A stretch of DNA of 64,000 nt from Scatomonas sp963930955 (GTDB taxonomy: Bacteria > Bacillota > Clostridia > Lachnospirales > Lachnospiraceae). This document shows positions 50,173 to 59,193 of this stretch, piece after piece. The stretch spans positions 62,001 to 126,000 of the forward strand of contig OZ006967.1 of the NCBI GenBank assembly GCA_963930955.1, read 5' to 3'. A program made the position numbers and the translations under genes. Below the pieces are notes generated by a model that saw nothing but the letters and a program-made list of their open reading frames with translations, did no database searches and was not told the origin of the DNA. Each line of letters begins with the position of its first letter. Position 1 is the first letter of the stretch.

Positions 50173-51732
50173 TCACTCTACATTCTTGATTAAAAGAAGC
50201 GCCTCCATCGGCTGGATTTCCTCGGAGTTCAGATGATTCACCTTCTGTATCTCCTCCGGTGTAGTATAAAACTGTTTTGCAATGTCCCAGAGAGTGTCTC
50301 CGGGCTGAACCAGATAGCAGACGATTCCCGGCATGCTCTGCAGTTCTTCCGGATCCGGGTCCTCCTCCCGGATTTCCCGGATCAGTTCCTCCCTCCGGAC
50401 CCTTAAAACCACTGCGTTCAGGTTCATAACCGCCTTTATCTCCACCTCATTGCTGTCGATCATGGTTGTGGAAAGCTGTTCCAGATCTGTGCGGAGAAGA
50501 TAGCGGCAGTCCTGGCTGATTCCCGGCGCCTCCACCACATGGGAAAAAGGCACCGCCGTCTCCATGGCGTAAAAGGGCATCTCGTCATCACTGATAATAT
50601 AAAGGATCCTGAGTTCCAGCGCTCCCTGAACCAGGATTCCCTTTTCCACTACCCGGATTTCATCCGCCTTGATTCTGCCCTCGCTGTGGCAGATCTGCAG
50701 GATTTTGTTGGGGGGCTCCTCCAGCCGCAGTTTATCTGTCACCCGGCATTTGGAACAGTTTCTCACCAGCAGGCTTTCCAGTTCTCCCGGAGCGGAAACC
50801 GGAATGATCTTCTTTTTCGGTGTATAGGCATCCTGCAGCACAGAAAAAGAGACTTCCCTGTACAGTTTCAGATCCAGTTCCAGCACAGCGTCCAGCCGCA
50901 GGATCCTCTCCTCTCCATCGGCGTCCGGCGCAATTTCCAGACCGCTCTGAACCATTGTCACTTCAATATTAGGGATCATGTCAGGGGTGCAGTCCGGACA
51001 TTCCGCCTCTCCTGAAAAAGGAATGGACTGTTCCAGCCACTGGAGAGGATTTTCCTCATCAACCCCTCCGTATAATACAAAAACAAACAATTCTCCCTGA
51101 ATAATAACTTTTCCTTCATCCGCCCGGGTATCCAGTCCCCGCAGCTCTATATCCTTCCAGAGAATCTCGTGAATATTCGGTTTGTTGGAAGCCGCCGCCA
51201 TTTCTTTCTTCACCCGGAGAGTGTCTTTTTTATGTACTCCCAGTTCCAGGCTCCGAAGTTCTTTTTTCTTAACAGACACTTCTTCCTCTTCCTTTAATCC
51301 CAGCGGGATTTCCAGATCCTTCAGTTCCTCTACCAGCGCATGGAAGGTTACCACAGCCTTCACGTTCAGTTTCCGGGAGTGGATCAGATGGAGGCTCAGA
51401 TCCTCGATCTCCCATTTCAGGCAGATCTTATCGCCTCCGGAAATACCGTCCAGATTCATATTTTCATCCACCGGCAAAGAACCTTCCAGAGAGTAAACCT
51501 TTTTCTCCTCTCCCTGGGACACATACAGCAGAGAAAAATCCAGGCTGCCCAGGATTCTGGCCCGGCCCTCTCCGGCCTGCACCTCTGATACGGTGACCTC
51601 TCCTTTTTTCTGAATCATTCTTCCCACATCCGGCCGGACATCCGGCACATTATAATCCTCGTCAAAAGTCACCTGACTGACGGCTCTGGATTTTACGCTC
51701 AGCTGGCGCAGATGATTTTTTATGAATTCCAT
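50173..51732 (-). CDS. SipL/SPOCS-domain spore coat protein with LysM
   Basis: 519 residues. Repeated beta-rich DUF3794 (SPOCS) modules occupy about 30-160, 180-300 and 330-450, and a LysM domain closes the protein (VQPGDTLWDIAKQFY at about 470-485). This architecture is that of SipL, which anchors SpoIVA to the forespore surface in Clostridioides difficile, in the place of SpoVID. The ATG at 51732 follows GGAGGAAGG; an upstream in-frame ATG is less well placed. Product and role are confident by family. Confidence 0.88.
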   Translation of the reverse strand: MEFIKNHLRQLSVKSRAVSQVTFDEDYNVPDVRPDVGRMIQKKGEVTVSEVQAGEGRARILGSLDFSLLYVSQGEEKKVYSLEGSLPVDENMNLDGISGGDKICLKWEIEDLSLHLIHSRKLNVKAVVTFHALVEELKDLEIPLGLKEEEEVSVKKKELRSLELGVHKKDTLRVKKEMAAASNKPNIHEILWKDIELRGLDTRADEGKVIIQGELFVFVLYGGVDEENPLQWLEQSIPFSGEAECPDCTPDMIPNIEVTMVQSGLEIAPDADGEERILRLDAVLELDLKLYREVSFSVLQDAYTPKKKIIPVSAPGELESLLVRNCSKCRVTDKLRLEEPPNKILQICHSEGRIKADEIRVVEKGILVQGALELRILYIISDDEMPFYAMETAVPFSHVVEAPGISQDCRYLLRTDLEQLSTTMIDSNEVEIKAVMNLNAVVLRVRREELIREIREEDPDPEELQSMPGIVCYLVQPGDTLWDIAKQFYTTPEEIQKVNHLNSEEIQPMEALLLIKNVE

Positions 51733-51792
51733 AATCCTTCCTCCTCTATTTTCCATAACAATACCGCCGCTCTCCCCGGTTTTCTCCGGCAG

Positions 51793-52197
51793 CTACTCAA
51801 AAACCACCGGAACTCCCGGATCTTTTGTTTTTACCACCAGCCAGGGCTCTGATCCCTCTCCTTTCTGCTCTTCCTCTCCGGCCGGACCCAGCAGCCGGGT
51901 CTTAAAATAAAGCGCTGTCCCGGAAAGGCTTACCTCTTCCACCTGAACGCTGAAACCGCCGCTTTTCTGGGGGCCGTATCCCCGAAGCAGATACAGGTAG
52001 CCGCCGCTGCTGTAGGTCATCTGGAACGCCTCACCCTTCTGCTGCCGGATCACCTCCTCTACCTGGGGCGGCAGAGCCTCCTGCGACAGCACTGTATATT
52101 CCGCAGGCTCTCTTCCCTCCTCCGATCTGCGGCTGATCCCGCAGCCGGTTCCCAGGAGAAAAAAGGCCAGCAGGATACTAATCCAGACTTTTCCCAT
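51793..52197 (-). CDS. Lipoprotein with PrcB-like C-terminal domain
   Basis: 134 residues from the ATG at 52197. A lipobox LLGTGCG (signal residues 1-21) is followed by a beta-rich PrcB_C-like domain containing FQMTYSSGGYLYLLRGYGPQ and VVKTKDPGVPVVFE. PrcB proteins associate with surface proteases in some anaerobes, but such small lipoproteins are common in Firmicutes without known partner. It lies upstream of sipL, about 60 bp away, on the same strand. Confidence 0.75.
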   Translation of the reverse strand: MGKVWISILLAFFLLGTGCGISRRSEEGREPAEYTVLSQEALPPQVEEVIRQQKGEAFQMTYSSGGYLYLLRGYGPQKSGGFSVQVEEVSLSGTALYFKTRLLGPAGEEEQKGEGSEPWLVVKTKDPGVPVVFE

Positions 52198-52304
52198 AAG
52201 ACAGTTTCCTCTTTTATGTTTATAATATTGTATGTCTCCGGCTTTCAAATCAGAACCTCCTTCCAGAATCCGCGGGGATCCTGCAGGATTCCTGACAGTT
52301 TTTG

Positions 52305-52333
52305 TTGAAACCGGAGGAAAATTTCCGTATAAT
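52305..52333 (+). promoter_or_regulatory. Promoter of plsC
   Basis: TTGAAA (52305-52310) and perfect TATAAT (52328-52333), 17-bp spacer, followed by AAGGAGA before the ATG at 52379. Confidence 0.7.
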
Positions 52334-52378
52334 AGGTTGGTAAGCCAAAAACCGACACGATACAAGGAGATAATATTC

Positions 52379-53125
52379 ATGATCCGAGCCATTCTGTGTC
52401 TGCTGATTACAGTACTCTATCTGATCCTGACCCTTCCGGTCCTGCTGGTTCTGGGACTTATAGGAAAAAAGCGCCCGGAAATCCGGGACCGGGCCGCCCG
52501 GGCCATGATCCGCTGGGCCTTCCGCATGCTCCTGGCCGCAGCCGGTGTGCGGGTAACCGTCATCGGCGCCCACCGGGTTCCTCTGGATACTGCGGTTTTC
52601 TACGCAGGCAATCACAGAAGTATCTTCGATATCCTGGTCACCTACGTGCGCTGTCCACGGATCTGCGGATATGTTGCAAAGAAGGAACTGGGAAGCATTC
52701 CTCTTTTTTCCACCTGGGCCAGATACATCAGCTGCCTGTTTTTTGACCGCAGCGATCTCAAGGAGGGGATGAAAATGATCCTGGAGGGAACCGCTATGCT
52801 GAAGGAGGGAAAATCTGTTTTCATTTTCCCGGAGGGAACCCGAAACAAAGGCGCTTCCGATCTGCCTTTGCTCCCCTTCCACGAGGGAAGCTTCCGCATG
52901 GCCCAGAAAAGCGGATGCCCCATTATTCCCACTGCTCTCTGCAATACCGTAAATATCTGGGAAGGCCACTTCCCCATGGTTCATAAAACCCATGTAATCC
53001 TGGAATACGGAGAACCCATTTACGTACAGGATCTGGAGCCCGGTCTGCGGAAACATGTAGGAGCCTACGTTCAGAAACAGACGGAAGAAATGATCGCCAG
53101 AAATGAAAAACTCTTGAAGGATTAA
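52379..53125 (+). CDS. plsC: 1-acyl-sn-glycerol-3-phosphate acyltransferase
   Basis: Makes phosphatidic acid in the membrane. It has 248 residues with an N-terminal helix (1-28), the catalytic NHRSIFD (78-84) and the glycerol-phosphate site FPEGTRN (150-156). The start at 52379 follows AAGGAGA; the longer upstream frame includes the promoter and is not real. It is monocistronic and convergent with a UroD-like gene, separated by a hairpin. Confidence 0.94.
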   Translation: MIRAILCLLITVLYLILTLPVLLVLGLIGKKRPEIRDRAARAMIRWAFRMLLAAAGVRVTVIGAHRVPLDTAVFYAGNHRSIFDILVTYVRCPRICGYVAKKELGSIPLFSTWARYISCLFFDRSDLKEGMKMILEGTAMLKEGKSVFIFPEGTRNKGASDLPLLPFHEGSFRMAQKSGCPIIPTALCNTVNIWEGHFPMVHKTHVILEYGEPIYVQDLEPGLRKHVGAYVQKQTEEMIARNEKLLKD

Positions 53126-53166
53126 CGAGAGGTTTCCATATGCGGAAACTATAGCGCAAAAAAACA

Positions 53167-53212
53167 GATGCCCCAAAACTGCAGATTTAAAAATTTGCGG
53201 TTTTGGGGCATC
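53167..53212. terminator. Terminator between plsC and UroD-like gene
   Basis: Long inverted repeat GATGCCCCAAAACTGCAGATT with its imperfect complement, about 20 bp, and a T7 run on the minus strand. Confidence 0.85.
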
Positions 53213-53229
53213 CCAGTTAAGAATCCTTT

Positions 53230-54267
53230 TTAGAACAGGATCTGCAGAGGCAGACGCCCTTCCTCCGGATTGGCAATGCCGTATTTTTCTTTGTTCAGAT
53301 TATCAATGGATTTTACCAGAGAGTTATAAACTCCCGGATATACGGACCCGGGGCCGCCCTGGGCGATACAGGGGATAAAATACTTGTTGCCGCAGGCCTC
53401 GCAGACACGGCGCACCACTGCGTCACAGTTTTCATCGGTCCATCCGTCATAATCAACCGCCCGGTTCTCAATGCCGCCCATGAAGCTGATCTTGCCGCCG
53501 TATTTCTTTACCAGATTCGGCAGATCGTTGGTTTCCATCATGCAGCCCTGCCATACGTCAATGCCCATCTCGATCATATCCGGAACCAGGTTCGCTCCAT
53601 AGCTGTCAGAGTGGTGGATCACCAGTTCTACGCCGTGGTCGTGGTAATATTTGTAGATTTCCTTGTAGGGCTCCAGCAGAAAATCTTCAAACATAGCCGG
53701 ACTCAGGAAGCTGCTGTCCAGGCTGCCCCAGTCGTCGTGATGGAACAGAGCGTCTGGATGCAGATTGGAGCAGATGCCCTCCGCCAGTTCCAGTTCCCAC
53801 TCTGTAAGATATTTCAGCAGGTCGTGCATCTCATCTTCATTGGTGATGTAGTACATGAGGGCTCTGGTAATCTCGCAGAGATGATGGGTCTGCTCAAACA
53901 GGCCGGGGGCTACGAAAGCCGCCTTGAAAGCTTTGTCTCCGTCTACCGCATCATACTGGGCCTTGATCTGATCCCACTGATCCTGAGAGAACTTCAGGGA
54001 GGGGGCATGTACATATTCTTTCCAGTTTTCAATGTCTTTTACAACGATCTTATCCGGCGTATGTACCGGGAAGGCTCCGGGAGTTCCCTCCGGGAAGGAG
54101 TTGGTAACGCCCCAGGCATTTACTACATTCTCCTGTCCCTTCTCCAGCAGGGGGCTGGAAAACATAAAGGGATGGAACATCAGGTAAACTGCCTCGTACT
54201 GGTTTACGATCCGATCCGGATTTCCGCCCCGGATCACTTCCAACATGTTCTGTTTTGCTGTCAGCAT
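53230..54267 (-). CDS. Uroporphyrinogen-decarboxylase-fold protein (methyltransferase-like), second copy
   Basis: 345 residues, the size of HemE and MtaA. The barrel region shows HHDDWGSLDSSFLSP and IHHSDSYGANLVPDM, where HxC-type zinc motifs occur in corrinoid methyltransferases; here it reads HHSD. IPCIAQGGPGSVYPG follows near the C-terminus. True HemE hallmarks are missing. It may demethylate or decarboxylate small molecules; no corrinoid protein adjoins. Only remotely similar to the UroD-like protein at 13476-14714. The ATG at 54267 follows GGAGGT. Confidence 0.8.
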   Translation of the reverse strand: MLTAKQNMLEVIRGGNPDRIVNQYEAVYLMFHPFMFSSPLLEKGQENVVNAWGVTNSFPEGTPGAFPVHTPDKIVVKDIENWKEYVHAPSLKFSQDQWDQIKAQYDAVDGDKAFKAAFVAPGLFEQTHHLCEITRALMYYITNEDEMHDLLKYLTEWELELAEGICSNLHPDALFHHDDWGSLDSSFLSPAMFEDFLLEPYKEIYKYYHDHGVELVIHHSDSYGANLVPDMIEMGIDVWQGCMMETNDLPNLVKKYGGKISFMGGIENRAVDYDGWTDENCDAVVRRVCEACGNKYFIPCIAQGGPGSVYPGVYNSLVKSIDNLNKEKYGIANPEEGRLPLQILF

Positions 54268-54299
54268 AAAAGATACCTCCAATTTCACTCTTTTGCATA

Positions 54300-54327
54300 A
54301 TTATAACATAAAAACAGCCTCCGGCAA
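54300..54327 (-). promoter_or_regulatory. Promoter of UroD-like gene within preceding terminator
   Basis: TTGCCG (54322-54327) and TATAAT (54300-54305), 16-bp spacer. The -35 box overlaps the 3' arm of the GDPD terminator. Confidence 0.5.
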
Positions 54328-54372
54328 TCTTTTCTTTGTAAATTTTCCCCAAAGAAATATGCCGAAGGCTGT
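54314..54372 (-). terminator. Terminator of GDPD gene
   Basis: Stem ACAGCCT-CGGCA with TGCCG-AGGCTGT and an inner TTTCTTTG/CAAAGAAA stem, followed by TTTTTA on the minus strand. Confidence 0.8.
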
Positions 54373-54393
54373 CCGAAAACCTGATTTTCCCCT

Positions 54394-55224
54394 TTACGGT
54401 TCGATTTCCTCAAAAATCACCAGAGACTCATCGGTTTTTACCAGTTCATATCCGTTCAGGTCGTGAATCCCCCACTCCATGGTCTGTACCTGGTACAGAA
54501 AACGGCAGAGACGCAGACTGAAATTATTTCTGTCCTCCACATGACAGGTAACAAGATCCGGCGCCGTCAGAAAATTGGTCAGCAGGTTATGCCGGATAAA
54601 GCTGGACAAAGTGCAGGCAGCGCCGCAGCCGCACCGTTCTCCATATTCCATTACTTGCCCCCGGATATATTCCGGCCGGTTGATGCGGAACCATCGAACC
54701 GTCATGGGATCTGCCGACTGTACGGCGAAAACCCCGTCGTATTCGTCCAGTACCCGGCTGATCCGGGTACAGAGCACCCCGTAATTTTCGTGCTCCGTCT
54801 TGATATCCAGCAGCAGAGGAACCTGCCCGTTCACCATCCGGAGTACCTCCTGGAGCTCCGGAATTTCCTCCTCCGTTCTGGACAGACGGTACCCGCGGAG
54901 TTCTTCCCTGGTTTTCTCCTCCACGCAGCCGTCCGCTCCGCAGAGCCGCAGCAGTCGGGAATCGTGGATCACCACCGGCACTCCGTCGCGGGTCAGCCGC
55001 ACATCCAGCTCGATCCCGTAGCCCTGCTCCACCGCTGCCTCAAAAGCCTTCATGGAATTCTCCGGGATCTTTTTTCTTACATTATAATAGCCTCTGTGGG
55101 CAAAATCATATTTCTGAAACTCACCCATATCCGGCTTGCCGCTGGTTCTGGGCTTCACTGCCAGAGCCCAGGCCGCCGCTGTTCCCACAGCAGCCCCCAG
55201 CAGTCGTCTGAAGGTTTTTCCCAT
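54394..55224 (-). CDS. Glycerophosphodiester phosphodiesterase
   Basis: Hydrolyses glycerophosphodiesters from phospholipid turnover. The 276 residues have an N-terminal hydrophobic stretch (8-24) that may be a membrane anchor, then DFAHRGY with the catalytic His-Arg, IPENSMKAFEAAVEQGYGIE with the metal Glu, LDVRLTRDG and VVIHD. The order and spacing are canonical for GDPD. Confidence 0.92.
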   Translation of the reverse strand: MGKTFRRLLGAAVGTAAAWALAVKPRTSGKPDMGEFQKYDFAHRGYYNVRKKIPENSMKAFEAAVEQGYGIELDVRLTRDGVPVVIHDSRLLRLCGADGCVEEKTREELRGYRLSRTEEEIPELQEVLRMVNGQVPLLLDIKTEHENYGVLCTRISRVLDEYDGVFAVQSADPMTVRWFRINRPEYIRGQVMEYGERCGCGAACTLSSFIRHNLLTNFLTAPDLVTCHVEDRNNFSLRLCRFLYQVQTMEWGIHDLNGYELVKTDESLVIFEEIEP

Positions 55225-55264
55225 TCCGCATCCCTCCTGTTATACGTATTTTATTTAGTATAAT

Positions 55265-57070
55265 TTATTCTTCGATCTGTTTCAACAGATAACGGCCCAC
55301 CACATTGGAAAAATTTTTAATAGAACGGATATAGGCGAAATCCTTTCCGAAAATTCTTCTCTCCGCAGACAGTTCCGTTTCTTCTCCCACAAAAACTCCC
55401 AGCACGGCCGCTCCGCTCTGCCGAAGACGGCGGACTTCAAATCCTGTATCCAGGATCGCCGGTTTTCCCCGGTATGGTTCCGGGTTCCGGGAATGGGGCC
55501 GGTTTACCACCACATCGTAGGGCTTTCCGTCGCTTAAGATGATCAACACCTTGTTCTCCTCCTCCCGCTGCAACAAAGTACTGCCCACCACCTTCACAGC
55601 CAGGCCGTCCCGGTTGTTGGAGGAGGTCATATACTCAAAGATCCTGCCGTTCTTTTTCCTGCTGTCATCGTAGTCCCGGAATTTCTGCAGGATCGTATAA
55701 TCCCAGAAAGTGCAGAAACTGGTAACCCGGAAAGGAATAGACAGGTTGGACAGAGCTTCGCTGATGATAAAGCCCTGCAGGGCCACCTGATTCTGACGGC
55801 TCCGCTGGGACCCGCTGGCATCGATGAGCACATCTACCACAAAATTCATGGCCTCGTTTTTAATCTCTTTTTTAAATAGTCTGGCATCCTGGGAGCGTCC
55901 TACTTTCCACAGAGCCGCAGGAATGATCCGTCCCCGGTCTGAAAGGATCTCCTGATCCTGGCTGCGGAGCAGCAGGGCTTTCCGAAGCATATCCGTCAGT
56001 ACCTGGATATTCCGCTTCACCACCCGGCTCTGCTCGTAATAGGCCATGATGTTTTTATCCTTCTGCTTCCTGGCATACTCATATTGATAATTCCGAAGCA
56101 CCGGATTCTGCAGGATCCCTTCCGTGCAGTACAGGCTGCAGTCCCCGTGAATTCCCCGGCAGAACTGATAATTCAGATGTTTCTGCTCCGCAGAGCTCAG
56201 ATAGCTTTTTCCAAAATTTTTTTCCACATAGGAATGCATCTGGGCCAGCGCCTTTTCATCCACCACCAGGATCTTTTTTTTCTTCTGCCCCTCCTGGTTC
56301 TGTTCCGGCTCCTCTTTGTCCCGGCTTTCATTCATATCCAGATTCGTCATGGTTTCGGAAATCTTTTCCAGATAGGTATCCATGGTTTCCTGGTAAAGCT
56401 CTTCCAGATCCTCTGCCAGAAAGTCCTTCCAGGAAAATTCCGCCAGATCTTCCAGGGTTACCGCCAGCACCTGCTCCAGGGTCTTTTTCTTCTTTTCAAA
56501 GTTGGGCTCCACAATCTGATTATAGAGGCTGTCCACCGTGCGGATCACCTCCATGGTATCTTCCGTCTTCCGGAGCCTGTGGATCTCCTCCATCCAGCCT
56601 TCAATCTGGCTGCTCCCCCGGTAGGTGCCGTCCAGCTCCTCCCGAAGAAGCGCCGCCTTAAAATGTCCCAGGGGCGTGGCAGAAAGTTCCTTAAAGTCCT
56701 GATCCAGAATATCCTCATAGGCTTTCCGCCGGATCGTCCGGACTCCTTCCCGCTCCGCATCCAGTTTAGGACCCACCGCCTCCTCAATACACAGCTGGGC
56801 CACCGTCATCAGAGGGGTGCTGAAGGCCTCGCAATAAATCTTTTTCAGCAGATACATACTGAGAGCGTCCCGGTCAAAGTACTTTGCCAGCCCTCCCTGC
56901 TTGATGCCGTCGTAAAGGGCCATATTCCGGGATCGCAGAAACGTATCCACATCCGGCTTGACCTCCAGGGAATAATCACCGCTGACCGTCCATACCAGGT
57001 TCCGGATCCGATTCTCCATTTCCAGACGATAATCGTCCAATACCGCGTTTTCTTCCTGATCAGAATACAT
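55265..57070 (-). CDS. VWA-domain protein partnered with MoxR ATPase
   Basis: 601 residues. The C-terminal von Willebrand factor A domain (about 395-600) has the metal site DASGS in VLIDASGSQRSRQNQ and a later IILSDGKPYD. The long N-terminal region is alpha-helical, with a charged low-complexity segment (about 265-280, EPEQNQEGQKKKKI). The start at 57070 overlaps the MoxR stop by 11 bases; an upstream ATG lies deeper in moxR. Such pairs assemble or activate metal enzymes or complexes; the client here is unknown. Confidence 0.85.
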   Translation of the reverse strand: MYSDQEENAVLDDYRLEMENRIRNLVWTVSGDYSLEVKPDVDTFLRSRNMALYDGIKQGGLAKYFDRDALSMYLLKKIYCEAFSTPLMTVAQLCIEEAVGPKLDAEREGVRTIRRKAYEDILDQDFKELSATPLGHFKAALLREELDGTYRGSSQIEGWMEEIHRLRKTEDTMEVIRTVDSLYNQIVEPNFEKKKKTLEQVLAVTLEDLAEFSWKDFLAEDLEELYQETMDTYLEKISETMTNLDMNESRDKEEPEQNQEGQKKKKILVVDEKALAQMHSYVEKNFGKSYLSSAEQKHLNYQFCRGIHGDCSLYCTEGILQNPVLRNYQYEYARKQKDKNIMAYYEQSRVVKRNIQVLTDMLRKALLLRSQDQEILSDRGRIIPAALWKVGRSQDARLFKKEIKNEAMNFVVDVLIDASGSQRSRQNQVALQGFIISEALSNLSIPFRVTSFCTFWDYTILQKFRDYDDSRKKNGRIFEYMTSSNNRDGLAVKVVGSTLLQREEENKVLIILSDGKPYDVVVNRPHSRNPEPYRGKPAILDTGFEVRRLRQSGAAVLGVFVGEETELSAERRIFGKDFAYIRSIKNFSNVVGRYLLKQIEE

Positions 57071-57977
57071 CTTCTCTTGTCCAGTCTTCCGGAATCCGCG
57101 TAGCCGCCACATCCCGGACGATCTCCTTCTCAAAGATATCAAAGCACTTGTTCACTACGCCCATCTGCAGGGCCTGGAAGGGGGCCAGCCCCTGACGCAC
57201 GGTTCCCGCCGCCGCCAGCAGCCCGCGAAGATCCAGGGCCTTGGTAGAAATCTCCGCGTTCTCCGCCTTCATCTGCAGATCCAGAAACAGACCGATCCAC
57301 TGGGCTTTTGCCCGGGGCTTCATATCCGGAAAGATCCGATCCAGAATGTATCCCAGGGTCTCCTCATTCTGGGGAGGCATGTCAATAACCAGGAACCGTG
57401 ACACCAGGGCCTCGTTCAGTTCTTTGGTTCCCGCATAGCCGTAATTCATGGTGCCGATAAACCGTGCCGCCGGATGCAGGTCGATTTTATCATACCCCGG
57501 CACATCAATGCTGCGGCGGTAGTCCAGAGTAGCGTGGAGCACCGACACCGCGTCATTCTTGGCCATATTGATCTCATCCAGGATACCGAAGCCTCCGTAC
57601 TGGGCGCACTGATAAATACTCCCCTTCCGCAGCTCCACCTCGTTGTTGCGGAAAGTATCCGTGCCGATCAGTTCGGCGCTGCTGGTATTTACATGGAAGG
57701 AAACATTGTACACCGGCCTGCCAAAAATATAGGCCAGATTTTCCGCCAGTACATTCTTTCCCGTGGCCTTGGCCCCGGTCAGCAGCAGATTTTCCCCCTG
57801 GAGCAGGGCTGCAATGGCCATCTCCAGCACTTCCCGGCCGTAGAAGGGAAGGGGCGGCGCCGCCAGCCGGTGCCGAACCGTCTCCTCCACCGGATACTGC
57901 TCCGAAAATTTTTCCACATCCGCAATCAGACCCTGGCTGACTCCCTGGTCCTGCAGAAATTCCAGTTCTTTTCTCAT
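57060..57977 (-). CDS. MoxR-family AAA+ ATPase
   Basis: 305 residues. Walker A reads LTGAKATGKNVLAE, with Asn after the Lys where Thr/Ser is usual. Walker B is FGILDEINMAKND, with sensor 1 in IGTMNYGYAG. MoxR ATPases act as chaperone motors for VWA partners and metal-cofactor insertion. It overlaps the VWA gene and is first in the operon. A MITE-like repeat lies about 35 bp upstream. Confidence 0.88.
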   Translation of the reverse strand: MRKELEFLQDQGVSQGLIADVEKFSEQYPVEETVRHRLAAPPLPFYGREVLEMAIAALLQGENLLLTGAKATGKNVLAENLAYIFGRPVYNVSFHVNTSSAELIGTDTFRNNEVELRKGSIYQCAQYGGFGILDEINMAKNDAVSVLHATLDYRRSIDVPGYDKIDLHPAARFIGTMNYGYAGTKELNEALVSRFLVIDMPPQNEETLGYILDRIFPDMKPRAKAQWIGLFLDLQMKAENAEISTKALDLRGLLAAAGTVRQGLAPFQALQMGVVNKCFDIFEKEIVRDVAATRIPEDWTREDVF

Positions 57978-58012
57978 TTATCTGATTCCTTTCATTTGTT
58001 TCCATTGCTTCT

Positions 58013-58060
58013 TAGCGTCAGTGTACAAGGGGCAGCACGCTCCCTTGTACACTGATGCTA
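58013..58060. mobile_element. Short MITE-like palindrome, second copy
   Basis: 48 bp with arms GCGTCAGTGTACAAGGG and complement, TA at both ends, and the core GCAGCACGCTC. It shares GTGTACAAGGGGCA with the 165-bp element at 14996-15160 but lacks its interior. It lies between moxR and tRNA-Arg, so it may influence the moxR promoter. Confidence 0.65.
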
Positions 58061-58102
58061 TTGTAGCACGAAAACCAATCCGAAAAAAGGCTGATTTTTT
58101 CA

Positions 58103-58131
58103 TTGACAAATCCAAAGAAATGCGCTATTAT
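58103..58131 (+). promoter_or_regulatory. Promoter of tRNA-Arg
   Basis: Perfect TTGACA (58103-58108) and TATTAT (58126-58131), 17-bp spacer, 30 bp before the tRNA. Confidence 0.75.
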
Positions 58132-58161
58132 ATCTGTTGTTGAAAAAATCTCTTAAATCAT

Positions 58162-58235
58162 GTGCGTTTAGCTCAGCTGGATAGAGCGTTTGACTACGGA
58201 TCAAAAGGCCGGGGGTTCGAATCCTCTAACGCACG
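58162..58235 (+). tRNA. tRNA-Arg (ACG anticodon)
   Basis: Acceptor GTGCGTT pairs with AACGCAC; D-stem GCTC/GAGC; anticodon loop CTACGGA (ACG, wobble inosine expected) on stem TTTGA/TCAAA; T-arm GGGGG-TTCGAAT-CCTCT. Discriminator G. CCA is not encoded. Confidence 0.93.
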
Positions 58236-58239
58236 GACG

Positions 58240-58271
58240 AAAAAGCACTCGCTGTGGGCGGGTGCTTTTTT
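58240..58271 (+). terminator. Terminator after tRNA-Arg
   Basis: AAAAGCAC and GTGCTTTT arms with a short CGC/GCG inner stem and a T6 run. Confidence 0.85.
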
Positions 58272-58312
58272 CATGCTCCGGCTGTTCCTCTGTTGTATTT
58301 GAAAGATTTGCA

Positions 58313-58340
58313 TTGCAAATTTTAAAAGAGATGCTATAAT
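58313..58340 (+). promoter_or_regulatory. Promoter of DUF1275 gene with small palindrome
   Basis: TTGCAA (58313-58318) and TATAAT (58335-58340), 16-bp spacer. The palindrome TTTGCATTGCAAA (58307-58319) overlaps the -35 box and could be an operator. Confidence 0.55.
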
Positions 58341-58364
58341 GATGGGCTGGAAGGAGAATATCCT

Positions 58365-59105
58365 ATGAAAAAAATTCAAAGGTCCGCCATTTTGATCCAG
58401 TTTACTATGTCTGTCTGCGGAGGTTTTCTGGGGGCTTACGCCCTTTTCAGCCGCCAGCTGGTTTTCGGTTCCTCCCAGACCGCCAATGTCATTGAATTAA
58501 TCAGCGCTCTCTGCGGCCGGAATCCCCGGGAAATGGTGATCCATCTGGGAGCGCTGCTGCTGTATATTTCTGCCGTTGTGCTGGCGGCGGTCCTTTCCCG
58601 GAAGACTGCCCTGGACCTGCGTTTACTGTCCCTGGGGATCAACGCCGCTGTGATCGGATCCTGCGCCTTTATTCCCCTGGATCTGAACCCGGTCGTGGCC
58701 CTGTATCCGGTATTTTTCGCCACGGCCTTTCAGTGGTGTTCTTTTAAGGGGGTTGGCCCTTACGCCAGTTCCACCATTTTTTCCACCAATAATATCAAAC
58801 AAACCTTTACAGCCCTGACTGAATATTTTCTGGAGAAGGATCCCGCCGCAAAGGGCTCCCACAAAGAAAAAGCCGGCGTCTTCGGAGGCACCCTGTTCTT
58901 TTTCAATGCAGGGGCTGCAGCTGAATATCTGCTGCTTCAGGTTTTTTCTCTGTACAGCGTCTGGTTTGCCCTGATCCCTCTTGGCTTCTGCCTGTTTCTT
59001 CTGCTGGCGGAGCGGAAATCCGTCACTCTTTCTGTCACGCCCCGGATTTACGGGGAACCCCCATGCAGGCACTGCAAAAAGAATTCTTTCTGTTTTCGGA
59101 CATAG
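58365..59105 (+). CDS. DUF1275 (YoaK-like) membrane protein
   Basis: 246 residues with about six helices. FGSSQTANVIELISAL and FQWCSFKGVGPYASSTIFSTNNIKQTFTAL, in part, match DUF1275 family segments, which include the conserved TGN-like transmembrane glycine/asparagine turns. Transport function is suspected but unproven. The last 20 residues carry three cysteines (CRHCKKNSFC), which is unusual for the family. Confidence 0.85.
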   Translation: MKKIQRSAILIQFTMSVCGGFLGAYALFSRQLVFGSSQTANVIELISALCGRNPREMVIHLGALLLYISAVVLAAVLSRKTALDLRLLSLGINAAVIGSCAFIPLDLNPVVALYPVFFATAFQWCSFKGVGPYASSTIFSTNNIKQTFTALTEYFLEKDPAAKGSHKEKAGVFGGTLFFFNAGAAAEYLLLQVFSLYSVWFALIPLGFCLFLLLAERKSVTLSVTPRIYGEPPCRHCKKNSFCFRT

Positions 59106-59109
59106 AAAG

Positions 59110-59164
59110 GGAGCCATTGCTCCACAGATGATTTCTCCATCACTCATCTGTTTGCAATGGCTCC
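59110..59164. terminator. Bidirectional terminator
   Basis: Two stacked stems, GGAGCCATTGC/GCAATGGCTCC and ACAGATGA/TCATCTGT, lie between convergent genes. Confidence 0.8.
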
Positions 59165-59193
59165 TTCGTTGTCCATAGCTGGTTTTCCGGAGA

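Noticed and set aside
53230..54267. True uroporphyrinogen decarboxylase HemE
   Set aside because: HemE active-site signatures are missing and there are no heme or siroheme genes beside it.
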